A stretch of DNA of 16,288 nucleotides from Lachnospiraceae bacterium UBA5902 (lineage in GTDB: Bacteria > Bacillota > Clostridia > Lachnospirales > Lachnospiraceae): contig DJEI01000042.1 in NCBI GenBank assembly GCA_002431865.1, forward strand, positions 1 through 16,288, read 5' to 3'. Positions 1 through 6,597 of the stretch are shown one piece after another. Made by a program: the position numbers and the translations under genes. The notes under the pieces are model-generated. The model made no database searches, was not told where the DNA came from, and worked only from the letters and a program-made list of their open reading frames with translations. How positions within the stretch are numbered: position 1 is the first letter of the stretch; each line of letters starts with the position of its first letter.

Positions 1-477
1 TGCCACGGCAACATCTGTCGTTCTACCATGGCTCAGAGCGTATTCACCCACATCGTCCACCAATCCAATCTCGATTCCTATTTCAAGATTGATTCGGCAG
101 CGACGAGTACGGAGGAGATTGGGAACCCGCCACATCATGGGACGAAGAGAAAATTACAACAGGAACAGATTCTGCTGATTCCGCATCGGGCGAGACAGAT
201 GACGCGGGCGGATTATACATTTTATGATTATCTGATTGGAATGGATAGTGCGAATATCCGGAACATGACGCGGATTGCCGGTGGCAGTGATGTGGATGGG
301 AAGATTTACAAGATGCTGTCTTTTGCGGAATATGAGAAGACGCATAAACTGAGAGAGGCGCGTGATGTGGCTGATCCATGGTATACCGGCGACTTTGACC
401 AGACATTTGAAGATGTTATGGAAGGCTGCAAGGGCTTGCTCACCTACATCAAGGACAAAGAACAACTGAATAAGTAA
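1..477 (+). CDS. Low-molecular-weight protein tyrosine phosphatase (5' end cut off by window edge)
   Basis: Hydrolyses phosphotyrosine or related phosphoesters in the cytoplasm. The reading frame is open from base 1 and its first codons give CHGNICRS, the family's C-x5-R-S phosphate-binding loop, with the nucleophilic Cys at codon 1 and Arg at codon 7. Since this loop normally lies about 8 to 12 residues from the N terminus, only a few codons are missing. The general-acid motif DPWY is at codons 125-128, in the expected C-terminal position, and the visible length (158 residues) fits a complete family member. The internal ATG at base 28 is not the start, because it would delete the catalytic loop. 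The gene ends with TAA and is followed by a 177-base gap. Arginine phosphatase activity (YwlE-type) is possible for this fold; the sequence alone does not settle tyrosine versus arginine specificity. Confidence 0.92.
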   Translation, partial: CHGNICRSTMAQSVFTHIVHQSNLDSYFKIDSAATSTEEIGNPPHHGTKRKLQQEQILLIPHRARQMTRADYTFYDYLIGMDSANIRNMTRIAGGSDVDGKIYKMLSFAEYEKTHKLREARDVADPWYTGDFDQTFEDVMEGCKGLLTYIKDKEQLNK

Positions 478-552
478 AACGACATTTACGCGTATTTAAC
501 ATATGCGAGATAACGCATTTAACACCCCTTGTTTATTATGAAAATAAGTAGA

Positions 553-647
553 AGGGAATTTTCGCTGTCAAGAAGTGCATAAAGTATTCGTGAAGTATAC
601 GATATTGACAACATAAATTCCCTCCCGTAAATCATAATAAATGGGGG
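553..647 (+). promoter_or_regulatory. Structured leader of phoH with two mutually exclusive pairings
   Basis: AGGGAATTT (553-561) is perfectly complementary to AAATTCCCT (615-623). Inside it TGTCAA (566-571) pairs with TTGACA (605-610), giving a 9+6 bp stem with a symmetric 4x4 internal loop around a 33-base apical region. The right arm runs into CCCTCCC (620-626), which could instead pair with the GGGGG ribosome binding site (643-647) eight bases before the phoH ATG. The two pairings share bases 620-623, so they exclude each other. Seen: the complementarities. Inferred: translational control of phoH. No convincing promoter was found in 478-654; the TTGACA at 605 has no good -10 at proper spacing and is explained by the stem. 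Confidence 0.45.
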
Positions 648-654
648 TTTTTAC

Positions 655-2034
655 ATGAAGAAAACATATGTGATAGATACCAATATCCTGATTCAGGCAC
701 CACATGCATTCTTATGTTTTGAAGAGAATGATGTGGTGCTTCCGCTTGTTGTGGTAGAGGAACTCGATGGATTGAAGAAAGCGGACGGCGAGAAAGGCTC
801 CAATGCGAGAAAAGTGGTGCGCATGCTGGAGCAGTACCGGAATCAGGGAGATCTGCTGCAGGGCGTGACGCTGCCGGATGGCGGAACGCTCCGCATCGAG
901 AAAAATTACAAGGGGGTGGAGCTTCCGGAGGATATGCCAGAAGATAAAGCAGACAACCGGATCTTGAAGGTTTGCAAGGGTTTGTCGCAGGATGTAGGTG
1001 AGAAGTCACAGGTGATTCTGGTTACGAAGGATCTGGTGCTCCGGATCAAGGCGCAGATGCTTGGCGTGCGGGCAGAGGATTTCACGACGGAACAGATTAC
1101 GGTGGACGACCGGCAATATACAGGCAGGACGGACGCGTATATCCCGGAGGACAAGGTGAAGGAATTCAAGAAGCACGGAATCCTATGCAATGAGGTGTAT
1201 CAGACGGACGCGGAAGGGAATCGTACACAGCCGGAATTTATCGAGCATGAATTTGTGATTCTGATGCCGGATCAGTCGAATAAGAAAACGATTCTTGGCA
1301 AGGTGCAAAATGGTAAGATCTACCCGCTATCCTATAAGAAATCATACCCGTATGGCATCAAGCCGAGAAATGTCGGGCAGTATTTTATGCAGGAAGCATT
1401 GATGGCATCGGCAGATGAAATACCACTTGTGATTATCAAGGGAATGGCAGGCACAGCAAAGACATTTTACTCGTTGGCAGTTGGGTTAGAAAAGGTGTTC
1501 AACAATCCGACCGGAGAGTATCGGCGGATCATCGTCTGCCGACCGAATGCGCAGTTTGACGATGAGATTGGATTTCTGCCGGGAAGCGAGCAGGAGAAGA
1601 TTGCACCGTTGATGCGACCAGTTATTGATAATTTGGAACAGATTCTTGATTCGGATGAAGAGGAGCGGTATGCGGACGAGAAAGCATTGGCGGATAAGAT
1701 ACAGGAGATTTTCGAGCGCGGAATCATCCAGACCGAGGCATTGAATTTTATCCGTGGACGTTCGATTGCGAAGACATATCTGATAATTGATGAAGCACAG
1801 AATATGACGCCGAATCAGGTGCGGGGTATTATCACGCGGGCAGGAAAAGGCACGAAGATTATTTTACTTGGTGATCCATGCCAGATTGACCGGCCGTTTC
1901 TGGACGAACGGACGAATGGACTGAGCTATGCGGCGAAATATATGCAGGGAAGTCCGTATTGTGCGCAGCTCACATTATCGGCAGAGGAATGCGAGCGGTC
2001 GGTACTTGCGATGGATGCGGTGAAACGGTTGTAG
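655..2034 (+). CDS. phoH: PIN-domain / PhoH-domain ATPase (PhoH2/YlaK type)
   Basis: Fusion of an N-terminal PIN ribonuclease-like domain (about residues 1-150) to a C-terminal PhoH P-loop ATPase domain (about 235-459). PIN signs: the opening YVIDTNIL with Asp8, acidic residues around 35-36 and 98-100, and TKD at 124-126. PhoH signs: Walker A GMAGTAKT (263-270), GFLPG (306-310), Walker B LIIDEAQNMT (376-385) and GDPCQID (406-412). Such proteins act on RNA; mycobacterial PhoH2 is described as an ATP-dependent RNA-unwinding and cleaving enzyme. The 459-residue length is usual. The start is set by a GGGGG ribosome binding site 7 bases upstream and by the PIN motif beginning at residue 5. Odd: the glycine before the Walker A lysine is alanine. 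An HD-domain gene follows after 17 bases, so the two are probably cotranscribed. Confidence 0.93.
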   Translation: MKKTYVIDTNILIQAPHAFLCFEENDVVLPLVVVEELDGLKKADGEKGSNARKVVRMLEQYRNQGDLLQGVTLPDGGTLRIEKNYKGVELPEDMPEDKADNRILKVCKGLSQDVGEKSQVILVTKDLVLRIKAQMLGVRAEDFTTEQITVDDRQYTGRTDAYIPEDKVKEFKKHGILCNEVYQTDAEGNRTQPEFIEHEFVILMPDQSNKKTILGKVQNGKIYPLSYKKSYPYGIKPRNVGQYFMQEALMASADEIPLVIIKGMAGTAKTFYSLAVGLEKVFNNPTGEYRRIIVCRPNAQFDDEIGFLPGSEQEKIAPLMRPVIDNLEQILDSDEEERYADEKALADKIQEIFERGIIQTEALNFIRGRSIAKTYLIIDEAQNMTPNQVRGIITRAGKGTKIILLGDPCQIDRPFLDERTNGLSYAAKYMQGSPYCAQLTLSAEECERSVLAMDAVKRL

Positions 2035-2051
2035 GAAGAAGGATTTGGAAA

Positions 2052-2717
2052 ATGACACAGATACTTTACAAAGATATAATCAAGAACAAAGAAATAAATG
2101 AATTTATCAAGAAGGGCGATGCCAATTTAGCCACGCTTGGCTATACGGAGCATTCCAAGACACATTGCACACTGGTGGCAGAACGGGCGGCATATTTGCT
2201 GGAGAAGTTCGGACATGTTGGTGCAGAGATCGAACTTGCGAAGATCGCCGGATACATGCATGATATTGGAAATGCAATCAATCGTGAACACCATGCCGAG
2301 TATGGTGCGCTCCTTGCAAATGACATCCTGCGGCGGATGGATATGCCGATATCCGACCGGGCGACGATCGTTTCCGCCATCGGACATCATGATGAGTCGA
2401 CCGGAGGTGCTGTGGATATTGTGTCAGCGGCAATGATTATTGCGGACAAGACCGATGTCCGCAGAAGCCGTGTGCGCTCGCGGGATAAATCAACCTACGA
2501 TATTCACGACTGGGTGAACTATGCAGTTACCGAAGCGAATCTGAAGATCAGCCGGGAGAAACGGCAGATTGCATTGGAGTTGAAAATCGATGAGAAAATC
2601 TGCACGATGTATGAGTACTTTGATATTTTCCTTGGGCGGATGCAGATGTGCCGACACGGGGCGGAGTTATTCGGAGCGAAATTCAAGCTGACCGCCAATG
2701 GTAGCAAGGTACTATAG
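2052..2717 (+). CDS. HD-domain metal-dependent phosphohydrolase
   Basis: A 221-residue soluble protein of the HD superfamily, whose members hydrolyse phosphate esters of nucleotides or cyclic nucleotides with one or two bound metal ions. Visible ligands: a His in TEHSKTHC (34 or 38), His70-Asp71 in YMHDIGN, His80-His81, His112-His113 in IGHHDES, and Asp132/Asp135 in ADKTDVRRS. The extra histidines suggest a two-metal site like that of HD-GYP-related families, but no GYP signature is present. The frame stays open upstream to 1959, but that would overlap phoH; the start at 2052 has GGAAGAAGG just upstream and begins a typical sequence. It lies 17 bases behind phoH and probably shares its transcript, which hints at RNA or nucleotide turnover. 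Substrate not identifiable. Confidence 0.85.
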   Translation: MTQILYKDIIKNKEINEFIKKGDANLATLGYTEHSKTHCTLVAERAAYLLEKFGHVGAEIELAKIAGYMHDIGNAINREHHAEYGALLANDILRRMDMPISDRATIVSAIGHHDESTGGAVDIVSAAMIIADKTDVRRSRVRSRDKSTYDIHDWVNYAVTEANLKISREKRQIALELKIDEKICTMYEYFDIFLGRMQMCRHGAELFGAKFKLTANGSKVL

Positions 2718-2745
2718 GGGATACTCTTTGAGACAAAAGAAGCGT

Positions 2746-2781
2746 CCCCCAGTGGATATTTCTGGGGAACAATGATATAAT
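2746..2781 (+). promoter_or_regulatory. Extended -10 promoter of nfo overlapped by a small inverted repeat
   Basis: TATAAT (2776-2781) is preceded by TG at the extended -10 position (2773-2774). A TGGATA -35-like box (2753-2758) lies exactly 17 bases upstream. CCCCAG and CTGGGG form a 6-bp inverted repeat with a 9-base spacer across the -35 box. No T-run follows it, so it is not a classical terminator for the preceding HD gene; it might be an operator, or chance. Confidence 0.6.
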
Positions 2782-2817
2782 GGCGGTTAGCGAAACATAA
2801 AAAGGAGTTTAAACAAT

Positions 2818-3711
2818 ATGAAAATCGGAAGTCATGTTGGAATGAGCGGCAAAGAGATGATGCTTGGCTCGGTGAAGGAAGCGCTCTCTTATGACGCGAA
2901 TACATTTATGTTATATACAGGAGCACCGCAGAATACGCGCCGAAAGGACGTGTCAGAGCTACGCGTGGAAGAAGCGTGGGAGCTGATGCGGGCAAATAAT
3001 ATCACAGAGTTTGTGGTACATGCGCCATATATCATCAATCTGGCAAATACTGTGAAGCCGGAGATCTATCAGCTGGCGGTTGATTTCTTAAAGACAGAGA
3101 TCGAGCGTACCGCGGCAATGGGAAGCAAGACGCTTGTCCTGCATCCGGGTTCCCATGTGAATGCCGGTGTCGACGCTGGTATCGCGAGCATTATAAAAGG
3201 GTTAAATGAAGTGCTGACCAAGGATACGCCGGTGCATATCGCACTTGAAACAATGGCAGGAAAGGGCAGCGAGATTGGTAGAAGCTTTGAGGAGCTGGCG
3301 CGCATTTACGATGGCGTTACCTACAATGATAAGCTGCGTGTCTGCTTTGATACATGTCATACGAATGATGCGGGGTATGATGTGGCAAATGATTTTGACA
3401 GTGTGATGGAAGAATTCGACAAGATCATTGGTAAAGACCAGATTGCCGTGTTCCATATTAACGATAGCAAGAATCCACGTGGTGCGGCGAAGGATCGCCA
3501 TGAGAATATCGGACTTGGTTCGATTGGGTTTGATGCATTGTATAAGATCGTATGGCATAAGGATTTCCTGGAAGTACCGAAGATTCTGGAGACACCATAT
3601 GTGAAATCCCTTGCGGATGCGAAGAAAGCATTTCCGCCATATAAGGAAGAAATTGACATGCTCCGGAGTGGCGAGTATGATGCGACAAGAATTACGAAGC
3701 TTGCGGAGTAA
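2818..3711 (+). CDS. nfo: Endonuclease IV (AP endonuclease, deoxyribonuclease IV)
   Basis: Cleaves the DNA backbone 5' of abasic sites and removes 3' blocking groups in base excision repair. The 297-residue length and sequence are typical of the TIM-barrel family. All nine metal ligands known for E. coli Nfo have counterparts: His68, His109 (LHPGSH), Glu144, Asp178 and His181 (CFDTCH), His213 (FHINDSK), Asp226 and His228 (DRHENIG), and Glu258 (LETP). The start follows AAGGAG (2802-2807) at 10 bases and the protein opens with the characteristic KIGSHVG. It has its own promoter 36 bases upstream of the ATG, so it is probably expressed separately from the phoH-HD pair. Confidence 0.97.
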   Translation: MKIGSHVGMSGKEMMLGSVKEALSYDANTFMLYTGAPQNTRRKDVSELRVEEAWELMRANNITEFVVHAPYIINLANTVKPEIYQLAVDFLKTEIERTAAMGSKTLVLHPGSHVNAGVDAGIASIIKGLNEVLTKDTPVHIALETMAGKGSEIGRSFEELARIYDGVTYNDKLRVCFDTCHTNDAGYDVANDFDSVMEEFDKIIGKDQIAVFHINDSKNPRGAAKDRHENIGLGSIGFDALYKIVWHKDFLEVPKILETPYVKSLADAKKAFPPYKEEIDMLRSGEYDATRITKLAE

Positions 3712-3886
3712 GTCGTCCGAAGAAACTTAGACATATTGGAATGTAAAAAGATAAATTCCTATCGGGATCAGAAAATATGAAATAATGAGCATTGCGTCGG
3801 CTATGCTTGCACAAGCCAGCATATTGCGAAAACACACATGGAGCCGTCAGGTAACATGAAATAACAAAGAATCGAGAGTGTAAAAT

Positions 3887-4849
3887 ATGGCAGTCAGAGA
3901 TGAAATTATAAAGACACTGGAAGAAAACAGAGGCACCTATCTGTCTGGCGAGCAGCTTGCGAAGAAATTGAATGTGAGCCGGGCAGCGGTCTGGAAAGCA
4001 ATACGTAAATTGCAGGAGGATGGATTTGCAATCGAGGGCGTGAATAACAAAGGCTACAAGCTGGCGGAGGACACGGATGTATTGTCGGTGCAGGGTACAG
4101 CAAAGTATCTGGATGTCGAGTGCCCGGTACGGTTGGAAGTGTTCCGCTGCATCAATTCCACGAACCTTGCATTGCGCGAGCGGACGCATGAGGAAGAAGG
4201 GCTGGTGCTTGCCGCAATGGAGCAGACGAACGGACTCGGAAGACTGGGACGGTCGTTCAAGTCGCCGGCAAATACAGGAATCTATTTCAGTATCCTTTTA
4301 AAACCGCAGATTGCAAATCAGGAAGTGACGCTGCTTACGACGATCGCCGCTGTGGTAGTCTGTGAAGCAATCGAGAAATACACGGACAAGAAACCAAAGA
4401 TAAAATGGGTAAACGATATCTTTATTGATTCACACAAGGTATGTGGTATCCTGACGCAGGCCGCATTCCAGATGGAAAACTTAGATCCGGAATATGTGAT
4501 CGTTGGAATCGGGATTAACCTGTATATGCCAACGGAAGGATTCGGCAAAGAGCTGGAGAACATCGCAGGATCTGTCCTGCAGGAGCAAAGCGGCGACATC
4601 AAGAATAAGATTCTGGCAGAGACGCTTAACCGCTATTTCTACTATTACAAAAACTTTGCAAAGAAGGAATTCATCGCGGAATATAAGAAGCGCAGTATGG
4701 TTCTTGGAAAAGGCATCCGAGTCGTGACAAAGGATGGCGAGCGCAAGGCAACCGCTCTTGATATTGACGACATGTGCCATCTTCTTGTCGAGTACGAGGA
4801 CGGCACCCGCGAAAACCTCTCAACCGGCGAAATCAGTATCCGGCTGTAA
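3887..4849 (+). CDS. birA: Bifunctional biotin-[acetyl-CoA-carboxylase] ligase / biotin repressor BirA
   Basis: Activates biotin with ATP to biotinyl-5'-AMP and transfers it to a lysine of biotin carboxyl carrier domains. Residues 1-60 form a winged helix-turn-helix (helix pair around 18-42, SGEQLAKKLNVSRAAVWKAI), so this is the repressor-type group II enzyme. The catalytic domain carries the adenylate-binding GLGRLGR loop (116-122, a variant of GRGRxGR), KWVND (173-177), KVCGIL (184-189) and GIGINL (207-212). The C-terminal SH3-like domain ends in GEISIRL. Length 320 is normal. The ribosome binding site is modest (GAGAG near 3874). No biotin biosynthesis or transport gene, and no obvious BirA operator, lies in the window, so any repressor target is elsewhere. 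A strong terminator follows. Confidence 0.95.
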   Translation: MAVRDEIIKTLEENRGTYLSGEQLAKKLNVSRAAVWKAIRKLQEDGFAIEGVNNKGYKLAEDTDVLSVQGTAKYLDVECPVRLEVFRCINSTNLALRERTHEEEGLVLAAMEQTNGLGRLGRSFKSPANTGIYFSILLKPQIANQEVTLLTTIAAVVVCEAIEKYTDKKPKIKWVNDIFIDSHKVCGILTQAAFQMENLDPEYVIVGIGINLYMPTEGFGKELENIAGSVLQEQSGDIKNKILAETLNRYFYYYKNFAKKEFIAEYKKRSMVLGKGIRVVTKDGERKATALDIDDMCHLLVEYEDGTRENLSTGEISIRL

Positions 4850-4883
4850 TAATTGTAAATTCAAATATTGATACAATAAAAGG

Positions 4884-4922
4884 ACAGAAGCATCAAAATC
4901 AATTTTGTCGCTTCTGTTTTTT
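4884..4922 (+). terminator. Rho-independent terminator after birA
   Basis: ACAGAAGC (4884-4891) pairs with GCTTCTGT (4910-4917). After a 2x2 internal loop, CAAAAT pairs with ATTTTG around a 2-base loop. The right arm runs straight into TTTTTT (4917-4922). It lies 34 bases after the birA stop and separates birA from the next transcription unit. Confidence 0.9.
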
Positions 4923-4959
4923 GTATGAATGAGAAAATATCTCATATCATGCAAAACAC

Positions 4960-4988
4960 GTGATAACCAAGGGAAAATTGGATATAAT
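4960..4988 (+). promoter_or_regulatory. Candidate promoter for the element A / ldhA leader
   Basis: A perfect TATAAT (4983-4988) has GTGATA (4960-4965, 4 of 6 matches to TTGACA) 17 bases upstream. It is the first good promoter after the birA terminator. It would give a leader of about 370 bases that contains all of repeat A before ldhA. A 6-bp inverted repeat, ATGAGA-N5-TCTCAT (4929-4945), lies 14 bases upstream of the -35 box and could be an operator. Nothing else recognisable is seen in 4923-5040. Confidence 0.5.
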
Positions 4989-5051
4989 ATGTGTGTACTT
5001 TTTGATTCATTGTAACAATTAAATAATTATGAATGAAACAATATGTAGATT

Positions 5052-5302
5052 CGAGTTGTACAGAATACTTATTCTTAAGCAGACCATTGGAACACGCTGG
5101 TACTTAATGAGCAGGACAATAAGAAATAGATAATTGATATATGATACTCCTGCGAATTTAGTACCACTGCGTGTGGAAGTGAGCGAGGAGACATCCATGG
5201 AACGTAGTTCCATTTAGGATGGATGGCGACGACTTATCACAGAGCGTAGCGATGTGATGTTTCCCGTGCGCGTCTGCGAAGAAAAGTATTCTGTACAACT
5301 CG
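5052..5302 (+). repeat. Structured dispersed repeat, copy A (candidate ncRNA or leader element)
   Basis: The outer arms are a perfect 19-bp inverted repeat, 5052-5070 with 5284-5302. Moving inward: a bulged A (5071), 5-bp TTCTT/AAGAA, an AA/G internal loop, then GCAGAC (5079-5084)/GTCTGC (5272-5277). An internal arm pairs ACACGC-TGGTACT (5092-5104) with AGTACCA-CT-GCGTGT (5160-5174), CT being bulged. It continues through AAT-GA-GCAGGA/TCCTGC-GA-ATT with tandem G-A mismatches. A second hairpin is CATCC-ATGGAAC / GTTCCAT...GGATG (5192-5221). A third is ATCACA-GA-GC-GTA-GC-GA-TGTGAT (5236-5258). Conserved unpaired blocks are CATTGGA and GGAAGTGAGCGAG. It lies in the 5' leader of ldhA, ending 60 bases before the ATG. 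Short frames inside it are artefacts of the repeat. Family not recognised. Confidence 0.85.
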
Positions 5303-5362
5303 GTCAGTATAGTAGAATTCGTAACTATTTGACTTGTAGAACGACGAAAGGAGACACATATT

Positions 5363-6352
5363 ATGAAGATACTATTTTATGATGCCGCAACCTACGACGT
5401 GGAATCCTTCGAAAAAGAACTCGCCCATTTCCCGGACACCGAGATCATCTACCACGAAGTTGATATTTCCCCGAAAACTGTATCCCTTGCACAAGGCTGC
5501 GATGCAATCTGCGCATTTGTAAATTCGGATTTGAGTGCGCCCGTACTGGAGAAGCTTGCAGCAATAAACATTAAATTGGTGCTGCTTCGCTGCGCGGGAT
5601 TTAATAACATAGATTTAAAAAAGGCAAATGAACTTGGCATTACAGTGCTTCGCGTGCCAGGCTATTCTCCGGAAGCTGTTGCCGAGCTTGCAATTACATT
5701 GGCGTTAGCGGTCAACCGTCACGTGCATAAAAGCTACATTAGAGTGCGGGAAAATAATTTCAGTTTAGTTGGACTGACCGGTGTGAATTTCTATGGAAAG
5801 ACCGCAGGCATCATCGGAACCGGAAAGATTGGTGCGTCAATGTGCCGGATATGCCGTGGATTCGGTATGCACGTGATTGCCTATGATATGTACCCGAATA
5901 AAGATCTGGACTTTGTGGAATATATGTCGCTCGAAGATGTGCTGAAACAGAGCGACCTGATTTCCCTGCATTGCCCGCTTACAGACGAGACCTATCATAT
6001 GATTAACAAGGATACAATTGCGCAGATGAAGGACGATGTGATCTTAGTCAATACATCCCGTGGTGCGTTGGTCGATTCAGAAGAATTGATTCAGGGTATC
6101 CGTCAGGGAAAATTCTTCGGCGTTGGTCTGGATGTATACGAAGAAGAGGGCGACAATGTATTTGAGAACCGGGAGGACGAGCTGTTGCAGCATTCCATCA
6201 CAGCCAGATTGCTGTCATTCCCGAATGTTATCATTACGTCCCATCAGGGATTCCTGACGAGGGAGGCACTTGCGGCAATCAGCCAGACAACCCTGCAGAA
6301 TGCGGTTGATTACGAAAAAGGAACAATTCATGAAGCCAATCAAGTAAAATAG
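5363..6352 (+). CDS. ldhA: D-lactate dehydrogenase (LdhA-type D-2-hydroxyacid dehydrogenase)
   Basis: NAD-dependent reduction of pyruvate to D-lactate, a fermentative sink for NADH. The 329-residue protein follows E. coli LdhA closely along its length: GFNNIDL, VPGYSPEAVAE, FSLVGLTG, YGKTAGIIGTGKIG (Rossmann loop GTGKIG, 152-157), SLHCPLTDETYHM, VNTSRGALVDS (catalytic Arg233), LDVYEEEGD (catalytic Glu in 260-262), SHQGFLTREAL (catalytic His294) and ISQTTLQN. The start follows AAAGGAG (5347-5353) at 10 bases. It stands alone between the birA terminator and its own terminator. Its long leader holds repeat A, so any RNA-level control would act there. A related 2-ketoacid substrate is possible, but the LdhA-specific blocks favour lactate. 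Confidence 0.88.
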   Translation: MKILFYDAATYDVESFEKELAHFPDTEIIYHEVDISPKTVSLAQGCDAICAFVNSDLSAPVLEKLAAINIKLVLLRCAGFNNIDLKKANELGITVLRVPGYSPEAVAELAITLALAVNRHVHKSYIRVRENNFSLVGLTGVNFYGKTAGIIGTGKIGASMCRICRGFGMHVIAYDMYPNKDLDFVEYMSLEDVLKQSDLISLHCPLTDETYHMINKDTIAQMKDDVILVNTSRGALVDSEELIQGIRQGKFFGVGLDVYEEEGDNVFENREDELLQHSITARLLSFPNVIITSHQGFLTREALAAISQTTLQNAVDYEKGTIHEANQVK

Positions 6353-6380
6353 ATTCGAAGATCATGGCAATCATAAGAAC

Positions 6381-6417
6381 GGGCAGATATATATTACATA
6401 TATATCTGCCCATTTTT
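6381..6417 (+). terminator. Rho-independent terminator after ldhA
   Basis: A perfect 13-bp stem, GGGCAGATATATA (6381-6393) with TATATATCTGCCC (6399-6411), has a 5-base loop and is followed by A and then TTTTT (6413-6417). It is 28 bases after the ldhA stop. Confidence 0.92.
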
Positions 6418-6458
6418 GTTATTCTTATCAAAATTATGTAGATTTCAAAATGAATCTA

Positions 6459-6467
6459 TGATAAAAT
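6459..6467 (+). promoter_or_regulatory. Candidate extended -10 promoter for the transporter gene
   Basis: TG-A-TAAAAT (6459-6467) matches an extended -10 element. The -35 region at 17 bases (TAGATT) is poor. It is the best candidate between the ldhA terminator and the transporter start and would give a leader of roughly 125 bases. Confidence 0.35.
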
Positions 6468-6597
6468 AACTTCTGTCTGCTGTTTGTAAGGAATGTAAAT
6501 GGAAATGAACAGCACACAACGGACAAGATGCATGATACAGGATTCTTCGGAATATGTATGTATTGTGGATTGGGAAAGAAAAAGAGAGGGAAAAAGG

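Noticed and set aside
605..610. Perfect TTGACA as a -35 box for phoH
   Set aside because: At 17 bases only a poor TAAATC is found, and the hexamer is one arm of the inverted repeat in the leader.
3805..3816. Near-palindrome GCTTG-CA-CAAGC before birA, flanked by two ATTGCG copies
   Set aside because: Only 5 bp with a 2-base centre, no T-run, no clear promoter relation and no match to a BirA operator; not distinguishable from chance.
3692..4189. 165-codon minus-strand frame between nfo and birA
   Set aside because: It lies antisense over the start of birA, has no family resemblance, and its composition fits a shadow of the birA frame.
5019..5213. Minus-strand frame of 64 codons sharing the peptide LLIKYQRVPMVCL with a frame at 8112-8312
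   Set aside because: The shared peptide comes from the conserved bases of repeats A and B read in reverse. There is no ribosome binding site, the lengths differ and copy C has no equivalent, so the conservation is structural and not coding.
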